A stretch of DNA of 64,000 bases from Lacibacter cauensis (GCF_007830055.1 NZ_VLLE01000006.1:124001-188000); one strand, 5' to 3'; shown: positions 1 through 10,350, counted from the first letter of the stretch. Numbers and translations are program-made. The notes: a model not told the origin generated them from the letters alone.

Positions 1-2
1 GT

Positions 3-938
3 GGTCTTCAATTCTACACTAGTTATATTCTTTTCCTAAGTGTATTTTATCTTCCTGGCAATGTTGTAATTGTGGTGGCAGCACAAGCATTATTAAGCTT
101 TACTGCGAGCATCTACTTAAGGTCAATTGTCGAATTACTAACAAAGGATAAATTTGTTTCGATTATAGGCCAGTGCCTCTTTCTGTTTGCGTTTCCAATA
201 CAAAGCTGGACAACCACTTTATTCAGTGACAGCTTTTTTATTTCCGTTTCTACAATCACTCTTTACTATACGCTTAAAGAAAAAACAAAGAAAGATACTA
301 TTCTATGGTTTATGTTTAATCTAGTGCTTGTCTTTGCCAGGCCGCCGGGTATTTTTTTTGTACTACCAAGCATCATTTTTTACTTGCATCAAACCCGATG
401 GCTTACTGCGAAATCAGCAATCGTTCTTTTTCTTGTTTCCTTTACACTTATCATATTCTGTATTTTTCATCTGCCAGCAGAAACAAAAGGTTATATTCGA
501 CCCATTGCTGCAGGAAGAGTTATAGTGGACAGCAACGATTATACATTGCCGGATTTTACAACAAATAACAAAAGCACACTTGCTGACGCTTACAGTTATT
601 TGTACAATAAAAAGGATATCCCATTTCTAATCAATCTTTACACAAAAAAAGTACTTTCCTTTTTTAAACTTACACGACCTTACTATTCAAAAACACATAA
701 TTTTCTTTTACATTCATTTTATTTTCTTTACCTCTTTGCTTTTACGGGATTAATTAGCTGTTGGAACAAAGGAAATAAAAGCGTTTCTATCTTAGCTATT
801 ACAATTCTTTTGGGGATTATAAACATCGTAGCATTAACATATAACGAATGGCATTATCGTTTTACAGTAACAATTTTCCCCATTTTAATAGTTTTTTCAA
901 TGATTTCAATAGCTATAATTCGTAAACGATTTGCCTAA
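3..938 (+). CDS. Multi-pass membrane protein, GT-C glycosyltransferase-like (5' partial)
   Basis: The frame is open to the left edge of the window (codons from base 3, no stop), so the gene begins upstream and only its C-terminal part is seen; the GTG at 72 is unlikely to be the true start. The visible part has about seven hydrophobic segments separated by short polar loops, one larger polar loop around the words TLPDFTTNN, and a basic C-terminus. This layout resembles the C-terminal half of GT-C (PMT/ArnT-like) membrane glycosyltransferases that use polyprenyl-phosphate sugars, but the catalytic N-terminal loop is outside the window. Only 16 nt separate it from the next gene, so the two are probably cotranscribed. 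The fold class is an inference; the family is not certain. Confidence 0.6.
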   Translation, partial: GLQFYTSYILFLSVFYLPGNVVIVVAAQALLSFTASIYLRSIVELLTKDKFVSIIGQCLFLFAFPIQSWTTTLFSDSFFISVSTITLYYTLKEKTKKDTILWFMFNLVLVFARPPGIFFVLPSIIFYLHQTRWLTAKSAIVLFLVSFTLIIFCIFHLPAETKGYIRPIAAGRVIVDSNDYTLPDFTTNNKSTLADAYSYLYNKKDIPFLINLYTKKVLSFFKLTRPYYSKTHNFLLHSFYFLYLFAFTGLISCWNKGNKSVSILAITILLGIINIVALTYNEWHYRFTVTIFPILIVFSMISIAIIRKRFA

Positions 939-954
939 CTTCAAATTGTAAAAA

Positions 955-2451
955 ATGAAAAATCTGTGTAATAAATATATTAATCTGCACACCATATTGC
1001 TGCCGATATTTTTTGTGCTACATAGCTGGAACAATTTTTATTACCTAATAGCAATCCAGGACACCCTGTGGATTCTCTTTATGCTTTTAATTTCCTGCTT
1101 ATTATTAAACATCATTATTGTTGCCCTACTCAGAAATAAACATAAAGCAGGAGTTCTAACTTTTTATATTGCTTCTTTTATATTTTTCTACGGCTACATT
1201 TACGACCAACTACAACATATTGCAAAAGATCTTTCAAGACACAGTATATTACTTTGCCTTTCATTTGCCAGCTTTGTGATTATATTTTCCCTCTTGAGAA
1301 AACAATCCCCTTTAAAATTTGTAAAACTAAACAAGTACCTTAACCTTCTATTTATATTACTATTACTATACGAAGGTGTAATCGCTGGTAGCATTCTTCT
1401 TAGGAATTTTAAAAAAGAAGATTTCACTACCAAAGTGAACAAATCACAAAATCTCAAGTTTCCCAATATTTATATTCTTGTGTTTGATGAATACGCAAGC
1501 ACAAAATCACTAAGTCGTGATTTTGGCTATAACAACTCAAATATTGACAGTTTCCTGCTTAAGAAAAACTTCTTTTTAATGCAAGATAGCAAAAGCAATT
1601 ACCTTCGTACTAATCTTTCTATTGCTTCGCTCCTAAACTTTGATTACACAAGCGGGCTAGAAACTCGGGAAGGGATGAATTCAAACGATTTATTGAGGAG
1701 CCATAAACAAATCAAGTACAATGCGCTCTTTTCACTTGCAAGAAATTATGGTTATGAAATTTTTAATTACTCCATTTTTGATATGGAACTTAGCCCTTCA
1801 AAAGTTAAAAACGAATACCTATTTAACAACGAACGCATCATTATTTCTAATACAATGATCAGTCGCTTAATTAATGATCTTGGCCCGAGTCTTAATATCA
1901 AGCTCCTAAAAAAAATACTTGGAACAAACATAACCGCAGAAACCTATCGTCGTTATAATCAAAAAGCAGTAAATGTATTTCTTTCAGATCTTAAAAAAGA
2001 AAAACACCAGGCTCCCAAGTTAGCCTATGCTCATTTCCTTATGCCACATCCTCCTTTTTTATATGACTCCTCCTCCAATCCTATTTATTTTGATGATCAA
2101 AAAATGGAAAACTACTACGATAAAAAATTTATTCCAAACTATATTAACTATCTGCCTTATACAAACAGCCATCTCAAATCGGTGATTAACGCCATACTAT
2201 TACAGAACAATAGCAATTGCATTGTATTCGTTCTCGGCGACCATGGCTATAAAATAATGAATGACAGCAATCTTAGCAACGATCATTTTTTTAACAATCT
2301 GCAGGCACTCTATCTGCCATCAGGAAAGTACCAACCATTAAAAGTAAGTTCAACGCCGATAAATGTTATGCGACATATTATTAATACTACATTTAATGAA
2401 AAACTACCCTACTTGGTAGACTCTGCTGTATTACAGGGCAACAAATGGTAA
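955..2451 (+). CDS. Membrane-anchored sulfatase/phosphotransferase-fold protein
   Basis: A 498-residue protein with about five N-terminal transmembrane helices (to residue ~155), then a soluble domain starting with PNIYILVFDEYASTKSL. In the alkaline-phosphatase/sulfatase superfamily the Asp of this strand binds metal and a following Ser/Thr is the nucleophile. Near the end VFVLGDHGYK supplies the second metal-binding DHG motif, and HPPFLYD lies between. This is the layout of LtaS/EptA-like enzymes that move phospho-alcohol groups onto glycans or lipids outside the membrane. It follows a GT-C-like gene by 16 nt and is convergent with another one 2 nt after its stop, so a role in modifying a surface glycan is plausible. 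The substrate cannot be read from the sequence. Confidence 0.72.
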   Translation: MKNLCNKYINLHTILLPIFFVLHSWNNFYYLIAIQDTLWILFMLLISCLLLNIIIVALLRNKHKAGVLTFYIASFIFFYGYIYDQLQHIAKDLSRHSILLCLSFASFVIIFSLLRKQSPLKFVKLNKYLNLLFILLLLYEGVIAGSILLRNFKKEDFTTKVNKSQNLKFPNIYILVFDEYASTKSLSRDFGYNNSNIDSFLLKKNFFLMQDSKSNYLRTNLSIASLLNFDYTSGLETREGMNSNDLLRSHKQIKYNALFSLARNYGYEIFNYSIFDMELSPSKVKNEYLFNNERIIISNTMISRLINDLGPSLNIKLLKKILGTNITAETYRRYNQKAVNVFLSDLKKEKHQAPKLAYAHFLMPHPPFLYDSSSNPIYFDDQKMENYYDKKFIPNYINYLPYTNSHLKSVINAILLQNNSNCIVFVLGDHGYKIMNDSNLSNDHFFNNLQALYLPSGKYQPLKVSSTPINVMRHIINTTFNEKLPYLVDSAVLQGNKW

Positions 2452-2453
2452 AA

Positions 2454-4040
2454 CTAAAATTTCAAAGGGATAAGTGTATAGCCATTTTCTCTGATAACCG
2501 TACCGCCTACCAACTCTTTAGGAACTACTCGTTCAAAGTCGTTTATATCTGGATTAATAAGCAAATAGCGAGGTTTATATTTTTTTAAGATCAGGATTCG
2601 ATTTGCAGAATCTGAATGAAAAAAAAAGTCATTCAAATCATTCATTCGCTTTTCATTATCATTTATCCAATATTCGGAGTAAGGATTAGCAATCACCTTG
2701 CCACCAAAGGCAGCCGCATATCTGCTGGTTACAAGATCCGTCATTACAAGCGCTCCGTCGTTTACATACCTCTTTGCGAAAAATAACCTATGAGTAATCC
2801 CTGGAGCAGGCATTGACAATACCCCTTCTCTCCCACTCTTTAAATTCAAATACTCTTTATGAGTCGTACTTGCTGCTTTCACAACTGATTTAACAGATAC
2901 AAAACAAAATAGTGAAGCCATTATCCCCGTAATAAAAAACATACCTAAAAGCTTTTTCCCGTAATTGATTCTCATAATAAAAAACACAAACCCAACCTGA
3001 ATCCAAACTGCTATAAAAGCAATAGATCTGCCATAGCCATAAGCTTTTGAGAGAGCACCATAACAATAAACAACCAATAGCATTGCAACTGTGATAAGAA
3101 TAATTCTCGATTTTTGATCACGGTTCCAAAACGCATCATACAACAAAAACAACAGTGGCAATATCAATGCATAGTAACCCGAAAACAGGTTAGTATAAAG
3201 AACTTTACTATCGCTGTGAAACCTTCCATTTATACTTCCTTTTACCAAAAGATCCCAAAAAGGATAATATTTCCAAAGTTTCGCAAAAAGCAATGGCAGA
3301 ATAAAAAAAAGTGAGGCTACAATTAACTTCTTTACGCCTCTTTTTAAATCTATTTTTTTTACCTCTACAGAGTCTGCCTTTTCTTGTAAACTCAGATACA
3401 AAAAAAGCGAACAGCAAAAAATAAATGTGAGTGAATGCGTTAACAAAATAACCCAATTTATGAAAACAGGTATAGGAAGCAAGATAAATCGTAATAACGG
3501 TCGCATTTCATTTCTATTAATTTGCCAAAACAAAAAAGCAGAAAATACTGATAAACAAAATGCAAATGTTGCCGGATAAACAAATGTGTAAGAAGAGGAT
3601 ATGAAATGATAAAACGAACTATAGTAAGGAGGCTTAGCACCCCAAAGAAAAAAAACAGATACTAAAAGCAATACAAACGACTTTGCCTTTTCGCCTGACT
3701 GGATGACCATTTGCCCTAACAAAAAAACAGCAACAATAAAAAACAGAAGATTGAATAATACAATTATATCAAAAAACTCATCGGGATTAACAAACAAAGC
3801 TCTTCCCAAAAACGCCATCGTTACAAAGTAAGGAGAATAAAAGGCATGCGGCTCTTTCAAACCTACAATTGGATGGTGAGGATGGGAAGGAACACGGTAT
3901 AGTTCTAAAAAAACAGCCTTGTGTTCCCAATAGTCAGAAACCCAAGGCTTGTTTATAATAAATAAAATCTGAATAACGATAAGGCTTACAATAATAGAAA
4001 GAGCAGCAATTTTCCATTTATGCTTTACAAAAAAAATCAT
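2454..4040 (-). CDS. Multi-pass membrane protein, GT-C glycosyltransferase-like
   Basis: 528 residues with a Lys-rich N-terminus, about ten to twelve transmembrane segments and a soluble C-terminal tail of roughly 130 residues. The first external loop carries acidic and His residues (WVSDYWEHKAV, then PSHPHHP and HAFYSPYF), as expected for GT-C enzymes where an acidic residue in loop 1 is catalytic. It is convergent with the sulfatase-fold gene, whose stop lies 2 nt away, and starts 19 nt after the sortase gene stop, so it may be read through from the porV2-porU2 transcript. Family membership is inferred from topology only; it could also be an O-antigen polymerase-like protein. Very Phe/Ile/Lys-rich and visibly A+T-rich. 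Confidence 0.6.
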   Translation of the reverse strand: MIFFVKHKWKIAALSIIVSLIVIQILFIINKPWVSDYWEHKAVFLELYRVPSHPHHPIVGLKEPHAFYSPYFVTMAFLGRALFVNPDEFFDIIVLFNLLFFIVAVFLLGQMVIQSGEKAKSFVLLLVSVFFLWGAKPPYYSSFYHFISSSYTFVYPATFAFCLSVFSAFLFWQINRNEMRPLLRFILLPIPVFINWVILLTHSLTFIFCCSLFLYLSLQEKADSVEVKKIDLKRGVKKLIVASLFFILPLLFAKLWKYYPFWDLLVKGSINGRFHSDSKVLYTNLFSGYYALILPLLFLLYDAFWNRDQKSRIILITVAMLLVVYCYGALSKAYGYGRSIAFIAVWIQVGFVFFIMRINYGKKLLGMFFITGIMASLFCFVSVKSVVKAASTTHKEYLNLKSGREGVLSMPAPGITHRLFFAKRYVNDGALVMTDLVTSRYAAAFGGKVIANPYSEYWINDNEKRMNDLNDFFFHSDSANRILILKKYKPRYLLINPDINDFERVVPKELVGGTVIRENGYTLIPLKF

Positions 4041-4059
4041 TTTACTTCCTTTCTATTTT

Positions 4060-7000
4060 CTATCGCATTAGATACATTTTACCATACCCTTTATTAAAAT
4101 ATTGGTCAGTATTATCGCCTTCAATTTTAAACTTCTCCAAAAATTTACCGTTAGAGTTTGTAATGACTCTATACAAGTAAACACCATTAGCCAGTTTATT
4201 ACCAAACTGATCAGTACCGTCCCACTTATATTCTGTAATGTTACGTCCTATTCGTAGCGGGCCTAATTCAGACTTCGTAATTTCACGCACTACCTTCCCT
4301 GTGATAGTCAAAATTTGAATTCGAATGTTTTGTGGAACTTCATAACCTGTTATTGTAAATACAAAAGCAGTTGATGATGTGAATGGGTTCGGATAGTTAA
4401 GCATATTGGAGATCATTGGCTTATTAATGACCTGAAACGTAACCTTGTACTCTAATTCTCCAGCTTTATTACCACTTTTATCTGTTCCTGATACAATTAG
4501 TTCATACTCTCCGTCTTGCATGAATTTAGGGAAGAGATCGATTGTTGCAGAGTTTTCACCCTTGCTCAGATCCGCAGGCGTAAATTTTACACTGTCGGAT
4601 TGTGGTTTATAGTCCACTAAAGCGCCGGCTACACCATTGATAGTTGGATACTGTATTTTTATTTTCATTCCAGCAGTGTCTGATAGTGCAAGGAACCGAC
4701 TATCATCTTTCAACTTCACAAGAATATGTGGCTTTGCGGAAACAACATCCCGGTTGAGTATATGAGTACCATCAAAAGTTACATCAAGCCAAGGTTTATA
4801 GTTATCAGTCTTTACAAAGAAATTTTTGAAAATAAAATTATTAAACAGGTGTTGCTCTGGCTGATCTTCATCCGGATTAACCATCAAATAAAGAGTATTC
4901 AAACCAATAAAGTCTTTTGTATCTAAACTGTAGGATATTACAATGGAGTCTCCTGTTATTATAGGTCGCTTTCTTGGCAAAGAGATCAGATGAGGCGTGT
5001 TGTTCCGGTCCGTAATAATGAGTTTCAATTTCAAACTGTCAAATGCGGTCTCGCCAACGTTTTTAAAGGCTAGTTGAAAATTTAACGGCTCACCTGCTTC
5101 AAGTGTATCTTTGAAAACAAATCTAATATTTGGTGCTACAGCTCCCTCCGGAACATAATCTGCAGTCAATCGCCAAAACTCCAGCTGATGAGGAGTTGCA
5201 TTAACGGGATCTGCATTATTAATCCTTAGTTTTAAATATGGAAAAGCTGTCGCATTTACAAAATCGATGCTTGTATCTTTTGCATTTTTAATTGTTGAGA
5301 TAAGGACTTCTGTACCTGAGCTTGTTTTACCTATCAAATCAATAGTTGTCGAATCCGGATAACTTTCTATATCTCTTCCATTCCATTTCAGCTGTTTCCA
5401 GATTTTGGCAGGGCCAAACCAAGGAGATTCGACTTTACCATCTGTATACAAGCTAGATGCCTCAAACACATCTACCAACTGAAGAAGCGGATCGCCCACT
5501 GATTGCTGAGGTGTAAAAGAAGGATCATTTTTCTTGAATATAAATATTACCGGTTTACTATTTGTAAAGGAATCAATTTTTGTAACTCCAAAACTTTTTA
5601 GCTTATGATATAAAGAATTACCAGTACCAAATGTGGCTTCGTCGGCTTTCAGCATTGATGCGTCAAAATAAGGAAGATTTACTGATCCGTAATTTGTTAC
5701 AACCACATAATTCCCATCCGGAATACTATCAAGAAAGTCCATGGCCCGTTTCCTAAAGAGTTGATCATAATATCGGTATTCAAAAAATTTCCGATTTATA
5801 CCTCCGCATACAGACCTACTTAAGTATCTTCCTAACCCATTTGGCTGGGTCCAGTTTTCCCAAGGCTTCAATGTTTTTGAATCAAAAACATAGAACTGAA
5901 ATGAGCCGCCGCTACATCCATAACGTTCAATATTCTCGAAATCTATGGCAACATCGAGACTGGCTTCGTTATGATACGGGTTAATCCCTGTTCTGAACTG
6001 CACCTTCCGTATTACAGAATCAAACGCCATTCTTCTGCTATTCGAATCAATATTAATCCGTGTATATGAACTCTGTGTATGCTGGAAAAAATGCGATTGA
6101 TTAAACCCAGTTTCAGTCGAAGATTTATACACAAAGCTTGAGTTATTCCACAGTAAAGCCACGCTATTTTCCGGCTTAATACCGACCCTCCAATAATAAA
6201 CCGTTTCATCGATAAAATTTATACCAGAAGGCTTAAATTCAATTGCACCGCCTATTGAAGTTACTGAATCTGATTTCAGTAGTGATGAGTTGAACTTTTG
6301 AGTGGTATCTATCTGGAAATAATATTTTCGCTGCGAACCTAATGGGTTGGCTGTTGAAGCATAATAAGAGACATTTTGTTTGTTTACAATAGAATAATTA
6401 TAAGGATAAACAGGACGTAATTCATCTTCAAAAATGAAGAACTCTTTTACAACAACATTATTCGTTTCACAACTTTCATTAACAGTATTTTCCGGATCGA
6501 TCTCAACTTTCAATTTATTTGTACCCTTATCTCTAAAGGGATCGATGTAAAGTTTTATCTTTAGCGAATCAGCATAGCTGATCCGCTTTATTTTGCTATT
6601 ATAGACTATCGTATCTTTTCCGGTAGGTAAAGTTCGTGTAATACGGACCCCTACTGAATCACTTGTGGCTTTACCAATATTTGCGATTTTAATATCGGTA
6701 GTAAATTCAGATTCTGCAATGGATATAAACTCAGGAGAAACTTTAACCATTGCATCTTCAATTGCTAAATCAGGTTTAGCGTAACTGTAAAATTTAATTG
6801 CAGGATCTCCATGGAGAGTAACTTCTTCAGTATGCATGCGAACGTAGAAATCGTTGTATGAATATGTCTTCATCAACGTATCAATTGTATTCGCCATAAT
6901 GTGCCCAATAGACTGCCCATAACCTTCTGTTTCTTTCGAAAGTTGATTATAAAACTCTTCAGTATAAATATGTAAATAGTTAACAATGCCCAAATGGGTT

Positions 7001-9120
7001 GATGCTATAAAAGCTACAGCTCCACGCTGCGGAGAAAGAACCCAATTCTCAGTTATAATATACTTACCGGATAGGCGGCCAGGATCTGATAAAAACATAT
7101 TTCCTGCCTGACAACCATTCACCACCATAATCGGATATTTTCCAATAGACGGGTAACCGCTAGGATCTGAAAGATTATATTCAAGAGTTGAAGGCGAAGA
7201 GTGTCCGAAGTATGTCAGCAACGAAAACCCCTGATTAAACAAACTTGTAATATTCTGATTTGCAATTGTTTGTATTGCTGCAACACCTGTTTTTTGAATA
7301 GAATAAACATTAGCTCCAAATAAAGTATCTTTTAATACAGTCCCATATTGATTAAGATAAAAACGGATCTGCTCGCCAAGGAAATCGTTGGCTCCGGCTA
7401 CATGAATTACATTCCGTTTCCATGCTTCATCTTCGATTTTGCAAGAGGTAGAATTATAAAAACTTTCATATTGCTTTACTTTATCCAAGTATGCCTTTAC
7501 CTCATTGCCATTCACTACCGTAAGCCTGCCAATAGGAATGCGGGGTACAATATTCATTTCATCGGAAGCCATCATCATGTCTGATGCAGGATTACCTAAA
7601 GTGGGAACCAAATTTAACTGCTCGATTGTATTTGAACTTTCGCTGTATCGATAACTGATGTAATCCACTCCTTTCCCAACTATTAAGCAATACTTCGGTT
7701 TTATGCTGAACCCTGCATAAGCAAAACGTAGGAAATTTTTTATTGCCCATGCATTATTTTTTATACCATAACCAAATTGATCAATAATGTCCTGAACATC
7801 ATAAATTTTGGCATTAAATGCTCCACCAACTGAACTGCTTCTGTACAAACGATATTGTTCCACTTGATTAACACCATTTGCATCAGAAAACAATAAAGGA
7901 TTAGAAATCATTATATAGTCCGACTGGTTTCCAGGCGTTCCGTAGTTAACAAAATTCTTTACTACAAACCCTCCAGCAGATATGATGTTAGAGGGGTCCT
8001 GACTTACGAGGACTAATTTGCGATTCGTTGAAGAAGGAGGCAATACTACACGTATTTGTGTTGGTGAAATGATGCTTGTTGTAATTCTCAGACCATTAGT
8101 AAGATCGTATAATACGGGAGCGTTTATTGCAAAACTAAAACTGTCAATAATAAGATTATTCCCTGCTGTGCTTGCCGGCATCTCAAATTCAAATCTTGTC
8201 TGCCCTTTAAAATTAAATTGCCGAGGGTATGTTAATTCGTACATACCAACAACTATTCGATCTGTAACTTCGGTAGATGTGTTTTCAAATTGTACTGTAG
8301 CATTATTACCGGAAAGTAAAGTAACAGGAATGTTATCTGCGGACTCATCAATAATTGAGTTAAAATAATTCATTTCCCTGTTTGCTATCTCCGTACCGTT
8401 TAACAAGACCCGAACAGTTCTGGTATTTAATGCCCTACCTACAGCTGAGAATTTAAACTTTGCAGACGGCCCGCCTGACGCAACAAACAAATTTGTTTTT
8501 GCATTTATTAATGGTGCACCTGGTCTAAACTCGCCACTTGAAAACCCTTCGCCTTTATCAAAGACAGATGAATAAACGTAACTCCCTACAACAGCAGCAA
8601 ACCCAAGATTGAAATTATCCCGAAAATAATTTCCCTCTGTATGCATAAAATACGGCTCGGGTGTCAATCCCGAACTCAAATCGTTAGTTGTTGTAACAAA
8701 TCGCTTATTCTGTGCAGCATTGGTATTCACAGTCAGAAAGTAAGCTGCGGTATCCGTAAATAAACTCCATCGATCATTTATTTGATACGATGGGTCGAGA
8801 TACATACGTTTTTCCCATTTACCATCGTTGATCATTCCATAAAATTCAATAAATCCGTTTGCGGGTAATGCACCGCTTGGACTGGAAGTAAAAATCGGCA
8901 CCTGCTGCCCATGTCGCCAGAGTTGAAAATGCGAAGCATCTGCGCTTCCAATTCCCATAGCCGCAAGCTGCGCCTGAGAAATACGATACAAGCCTGTAGC
9001 TCCAACTTTAAACTTATAATAGGTTTTATTAAAATCAATCCACTCGTTCATGTAGGTCTGAGCAGACAGGTTACTGTGTGCGCAAAACAGGAAGGCGATG
9101 TAAAGCAGGATGCGTTTCAT
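4060..9120 (-). CDS. porU2: Type IX secretion sortase, PorU2-like (C25 gingipain-fold)
   Basis: 1686 residues with a signal peptide (cleavage after LSAQ, residue ~21). A gingipain-type C25 peptidase domain occupies about residues 400-770: the catalytic His is seen in YFGHSSPSTLEYN (His640) and the catalytic Cys in VVNGCQAGN (Cys670). It is followed by a CARDB/Ig-like module starting PDLAIEDAMV, long beta-rich regions, and a C-terminal FlgD-like Ig module (WDGTDQFGNKLANGVYLYRV). PorU removes the C-terminal sorting domain from T9SS cargo and attaches anionic LPS. This protein is much longer than canonical PorU (about 1150-1300) and is coupled to a PorV-like gene, matching the PorU2 type of Chitinophagaceae. 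Its ATG overlaps the upstream stop by one base (TAATG), implying translational coupling. Confidence 0.85.
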   Translation of the reverse strand: MKRILLYIAFLFCAHSNLSAQTYMNEWIDFNKTYYKFKVGATGLYRISQAQLAAMGIGSADASHFQLWRHGQQVPIFTSSPSGALPANGFIEFYGMINDGKWEKRMYLDPSYQINDRWSLFTDTAAYFLTVNTNAAQNKRFVTTTNDLSSGLTPEPYFMHTEGNYFRDNFNLGFAAVVGSYVYSSVFDKGEGFSSGEFRPGAPLINAKTNLFVASGGPSAKFKFSAVGRALNTRTVRVLLNGTEIANREMNYFNSIIDESADNIPVTLLSGNNATVQFENTSTEVTDRIVVGMYELTYPRQFNFKGQTRFEFEMPASTAGNNLIIDSFSFAINAPVLYDLTNGLRITTSIISPTQIRVVLPPSSTNRKLVLVSQDPSNIISAGGFVVKNFVNYGTPGNQSDYIMISNPLLFSDANGVNQVEQYRLYRSSSVGGAFNAKIYDVQDIIDQFGYGIKNNAWAIKNFLRFAYAGFSIKPKYCLIVGKGVDYISYRYSESSNTIEQLNLVPTLGNPASDMMMASDEMNIVPRIPIGRLTVVNGNEVKAYLDKVKQYESFYNSTSCKIEDEAWKRNVIHVAGANDFLGEQIRFYLNQYGTVLKDTLFGANVYSIQKTGVAAIQTIANQNITSLFNQGFSLLTYFGHSSPSTLEYNLSDPSGYPSIGKYPIMVVNGCQAGNMFLSDPGRLSGKYIITENWVLSPQRGAVAFIASTHLGIVNYLHIYTEEFYNQLSKETEGYGQSIGHIMANTIDTLMKTYSYNDFYVRMHTEEVTLHGDPAIKFYSYAKPDLAIEDAMVKVSPEFISIAESEFTTDIKIANIGKATSDSVGVRITRTLPTGKDTIVYNSKIKRISYADSLKIKLYIDPFRDKGTNKLKVEIDPENTVNESCETNNVVVKEFFIFEDELRPVYPYNYSIVNKQNVSYYASTANPLGSQRKYYFQIDTTQKFNSSLLKSDSVTSIGGAIEFKPSGINFIDETVYYWRVGIKPENSVALLWNNSSFVYKSSTETGFNQSHFFQHTQSSYTRINIDSNSRRMAFDSVIRKVQFRTGINPYHNEASLDVAIDFENIERYGCSGGSFQFYVFDSKTLKPWENWTQPNGLGRYLSRSVCGGINRKFFEYRYYDQLFRKRAMDFLDSIPDGNYVVVTNYGSVNLPYFDASMLKADEATFGTGNSLYHKLKSFGVTKIDSFTNSKPVIFIFKKNDPSFTPQQSVGDPLLQLVDVFEASSLYTDGKVESPWFGPAKIWKQLKWNGRDIESYPDSTTIDLIGKTSSGTEVLISTIKNAKDTSIDFVNATAFPYLKLRINNADPVNATPHQLEFWRLTADYVPEGAVAPNIRFVFKDTLEAGEPLNFQLAFKNVGETAFDSLKLKLIITDRNNTPHLISLPRKRPIITGDSIVISYSLDTKDFIGLNTLYLMVNPDEDQPEQHLFNNFIFKNFFVKTDNYKPWLDVTFDGTHILNRDVVSAKPHILVKLKDDSRFLALSDTAGMKIKIQYPTINGVAGALVDYKPQSDSVKFTPADLSKGENSATIDLFPKFMQDGEYELIVSGTDKSGNKAGELEYKVTFQVINKPMISNMLNYPNPFTSSTAFVFTITGYEVPQNIRIQILTITGKVVREITKSELGPLRIGRNITEYKWDGTDQFGNKLANGVYLYRVITNSNGKFLEKFKIEGDNTDQYFNKGYGKMYLMR

Positions 9121-10244
9121 TACTTACTTTTTTTCTTTGGGTTTTTAGATTTCAAAAGGTCGAGACGGAGCGACACAATATGGGTATATAACGGATTTGA
9201 TTGGTTAGCCAGATTTGTAAAAGCATAATCAACATAAAAAGCCGTGCCCAACTTAAAGCCTGCACCGGCACCGGGCTGATAAATCCATACTTTTTTCTGA
9301 TTGAGCGTATCGCCATCGGCATAAGTTTTCTGGAAGTTAAATACACCTCCTCTCAGAAAGAATACATCCTTGAGGTTTAACTCTACACCAATACGTGGGT
9401 CAGCGTTAATTACATCGGAACTGATAACTGTATTACGTTGACCATCGAATGTAAAATCAAGATTTGCTTCTGCTTTCAGCGTTACATTTTTACGGAACTT
9501 AAAATCATATGCACCACCTACAACCAAACGGGGAGCTGTTAATTCCGTTGACTTAACCGGTATCTCATTGTTGGTTAAAAAGAGTACTTCTTTTTCTCGC
9601 TCAGTAAAGCTGAACGACCAGGCATTGAATGTTGTAGTAATATCTCTTGCTGCTGCACCGAACGACCAGTTCTTTCCTTTCATCTGAAAACCAAGATCCA
9701 AACCAAAACCCCAGGCTCTTGCAAAAGTTCCCACATTACGGTGAATCACTTTTGCATTCACACCAATGCTCATTTGTTTATTGGCAGTTTCTTTCAACTT
9801 TTGTGCTACCGATAAGATCACAGCATAATCGGCCGAAGAAAAAGAACGGATATTGGCATAGTTAACACTACCATCCGGCTCAATCAGGTATAACGTATTA
9901 GGGATATCATCTACAGCAAAACGAAGGAAAGATAAACCAACTGTACGCTTGTTATTTGCAACGGGAATTGCCAATGCACCAAAATCATATTTACCAATTC
10001 CGGCAAAATACTCTGCATGCATCAACGAAAGTGAAGGGTCGTTCTGTACGCCTGTAAGTCCTGCAGGATTCCAGTAACCAGCTGTGGCATCGTTTACCGA
10101 AGCTACCTGTGCACTACCCATGCCAAAAGCACGGGAACCTGCACCAATATTTAAAAATTCGTTGGAATAAATGCGTATTTGTGCAAACGGTTTAACGCAG
10201 CACAGGAGGATTACGGATAGGATCAGGGTTGCTCGGGTTATCAT
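9120..10244 (-). CDS. porV2: PorV-like outer-membrane barrel, T9SS partner (PorV2 type)
   Basis: 374 residues with a signal peptide ending near PFAQ. The N-terminal mature sequence NEFLNIGAGSRAFGMGSAQVA followed by ATAGYWNPAGL is the hallmark of the PorV/PorQ family, which are FadL-superfamily barrels. PorV binds T9SS cargo as it leaves the translocon and delivers it to the PorU sortase. The protein ends in alternating hydrophobic strands and a Lys-rich tail (KSKNPKKKSK). It is first in a two-gene operon with porU2, with the stop and next start overlapping by one base. A clear Bacteroidota promoter lies about 76 nt upstream on the minus strand. PorQ-like is a possible alternative, but coupling to a C25 sortase favours the PorV role. 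Confidence 0.85.
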   Translation of the reverse strand: MITRATLILSVILLCCVKPFAQIRIYSNEFLNIGAGSRAFGMGSAQVASVNDATAGYWNPAGLTGVQNDPSLSLMHAEYFAGIGKYDFGALAIPVANNKRTVGLSFLRFAVDDIPNTLYLIEPDGSVNYANIRSFSSADYAVILSVAQKLKETANKQMSIGVNAKVIHRNVGTFARAWGFGLDLGFQMKGKNWSFGAAARDITTTFNAWSFSFTEREKEVLFLTNNEIPVKSTELTAPRLVVGGAYDFKFRKNVTLKAEANLDFTFDGQRNTVISSDVINADPRIGVELNLKDVFFLRGGVFNFQKTYADGDTLNQKKVWIYQPGAGAGFKLGTAFYVDYAFTNLANQSNPLYTHIVSLRLDLLKSKNPKKKSK

Positions 10245-10319
10245 CCGGTCAGTTTTCTGGTAAACAATTAGTTTCTTAGTAGAGACTTTCTATAAATTGA
10301 AAGCTGCTTAGGTAACAAA

Positions 10320-10350
10320 CAAAAGTAATCATAAAACTTCCCAAAGCAAA
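10320..10350 (-). promoter_or_regulatory. Promoter of porV2-porU2
   Basis: Read on the minus strand: TTTG (10350-10347), 19 nt, then TACTTTTG (10327-10320). This matches the Bacteroidota sigma-ABfr consensus TTTG-N19/20-TAnnTTTG. The start site would fall near 10315, giving a leader of about 70 nt. Confidence 0.7.
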
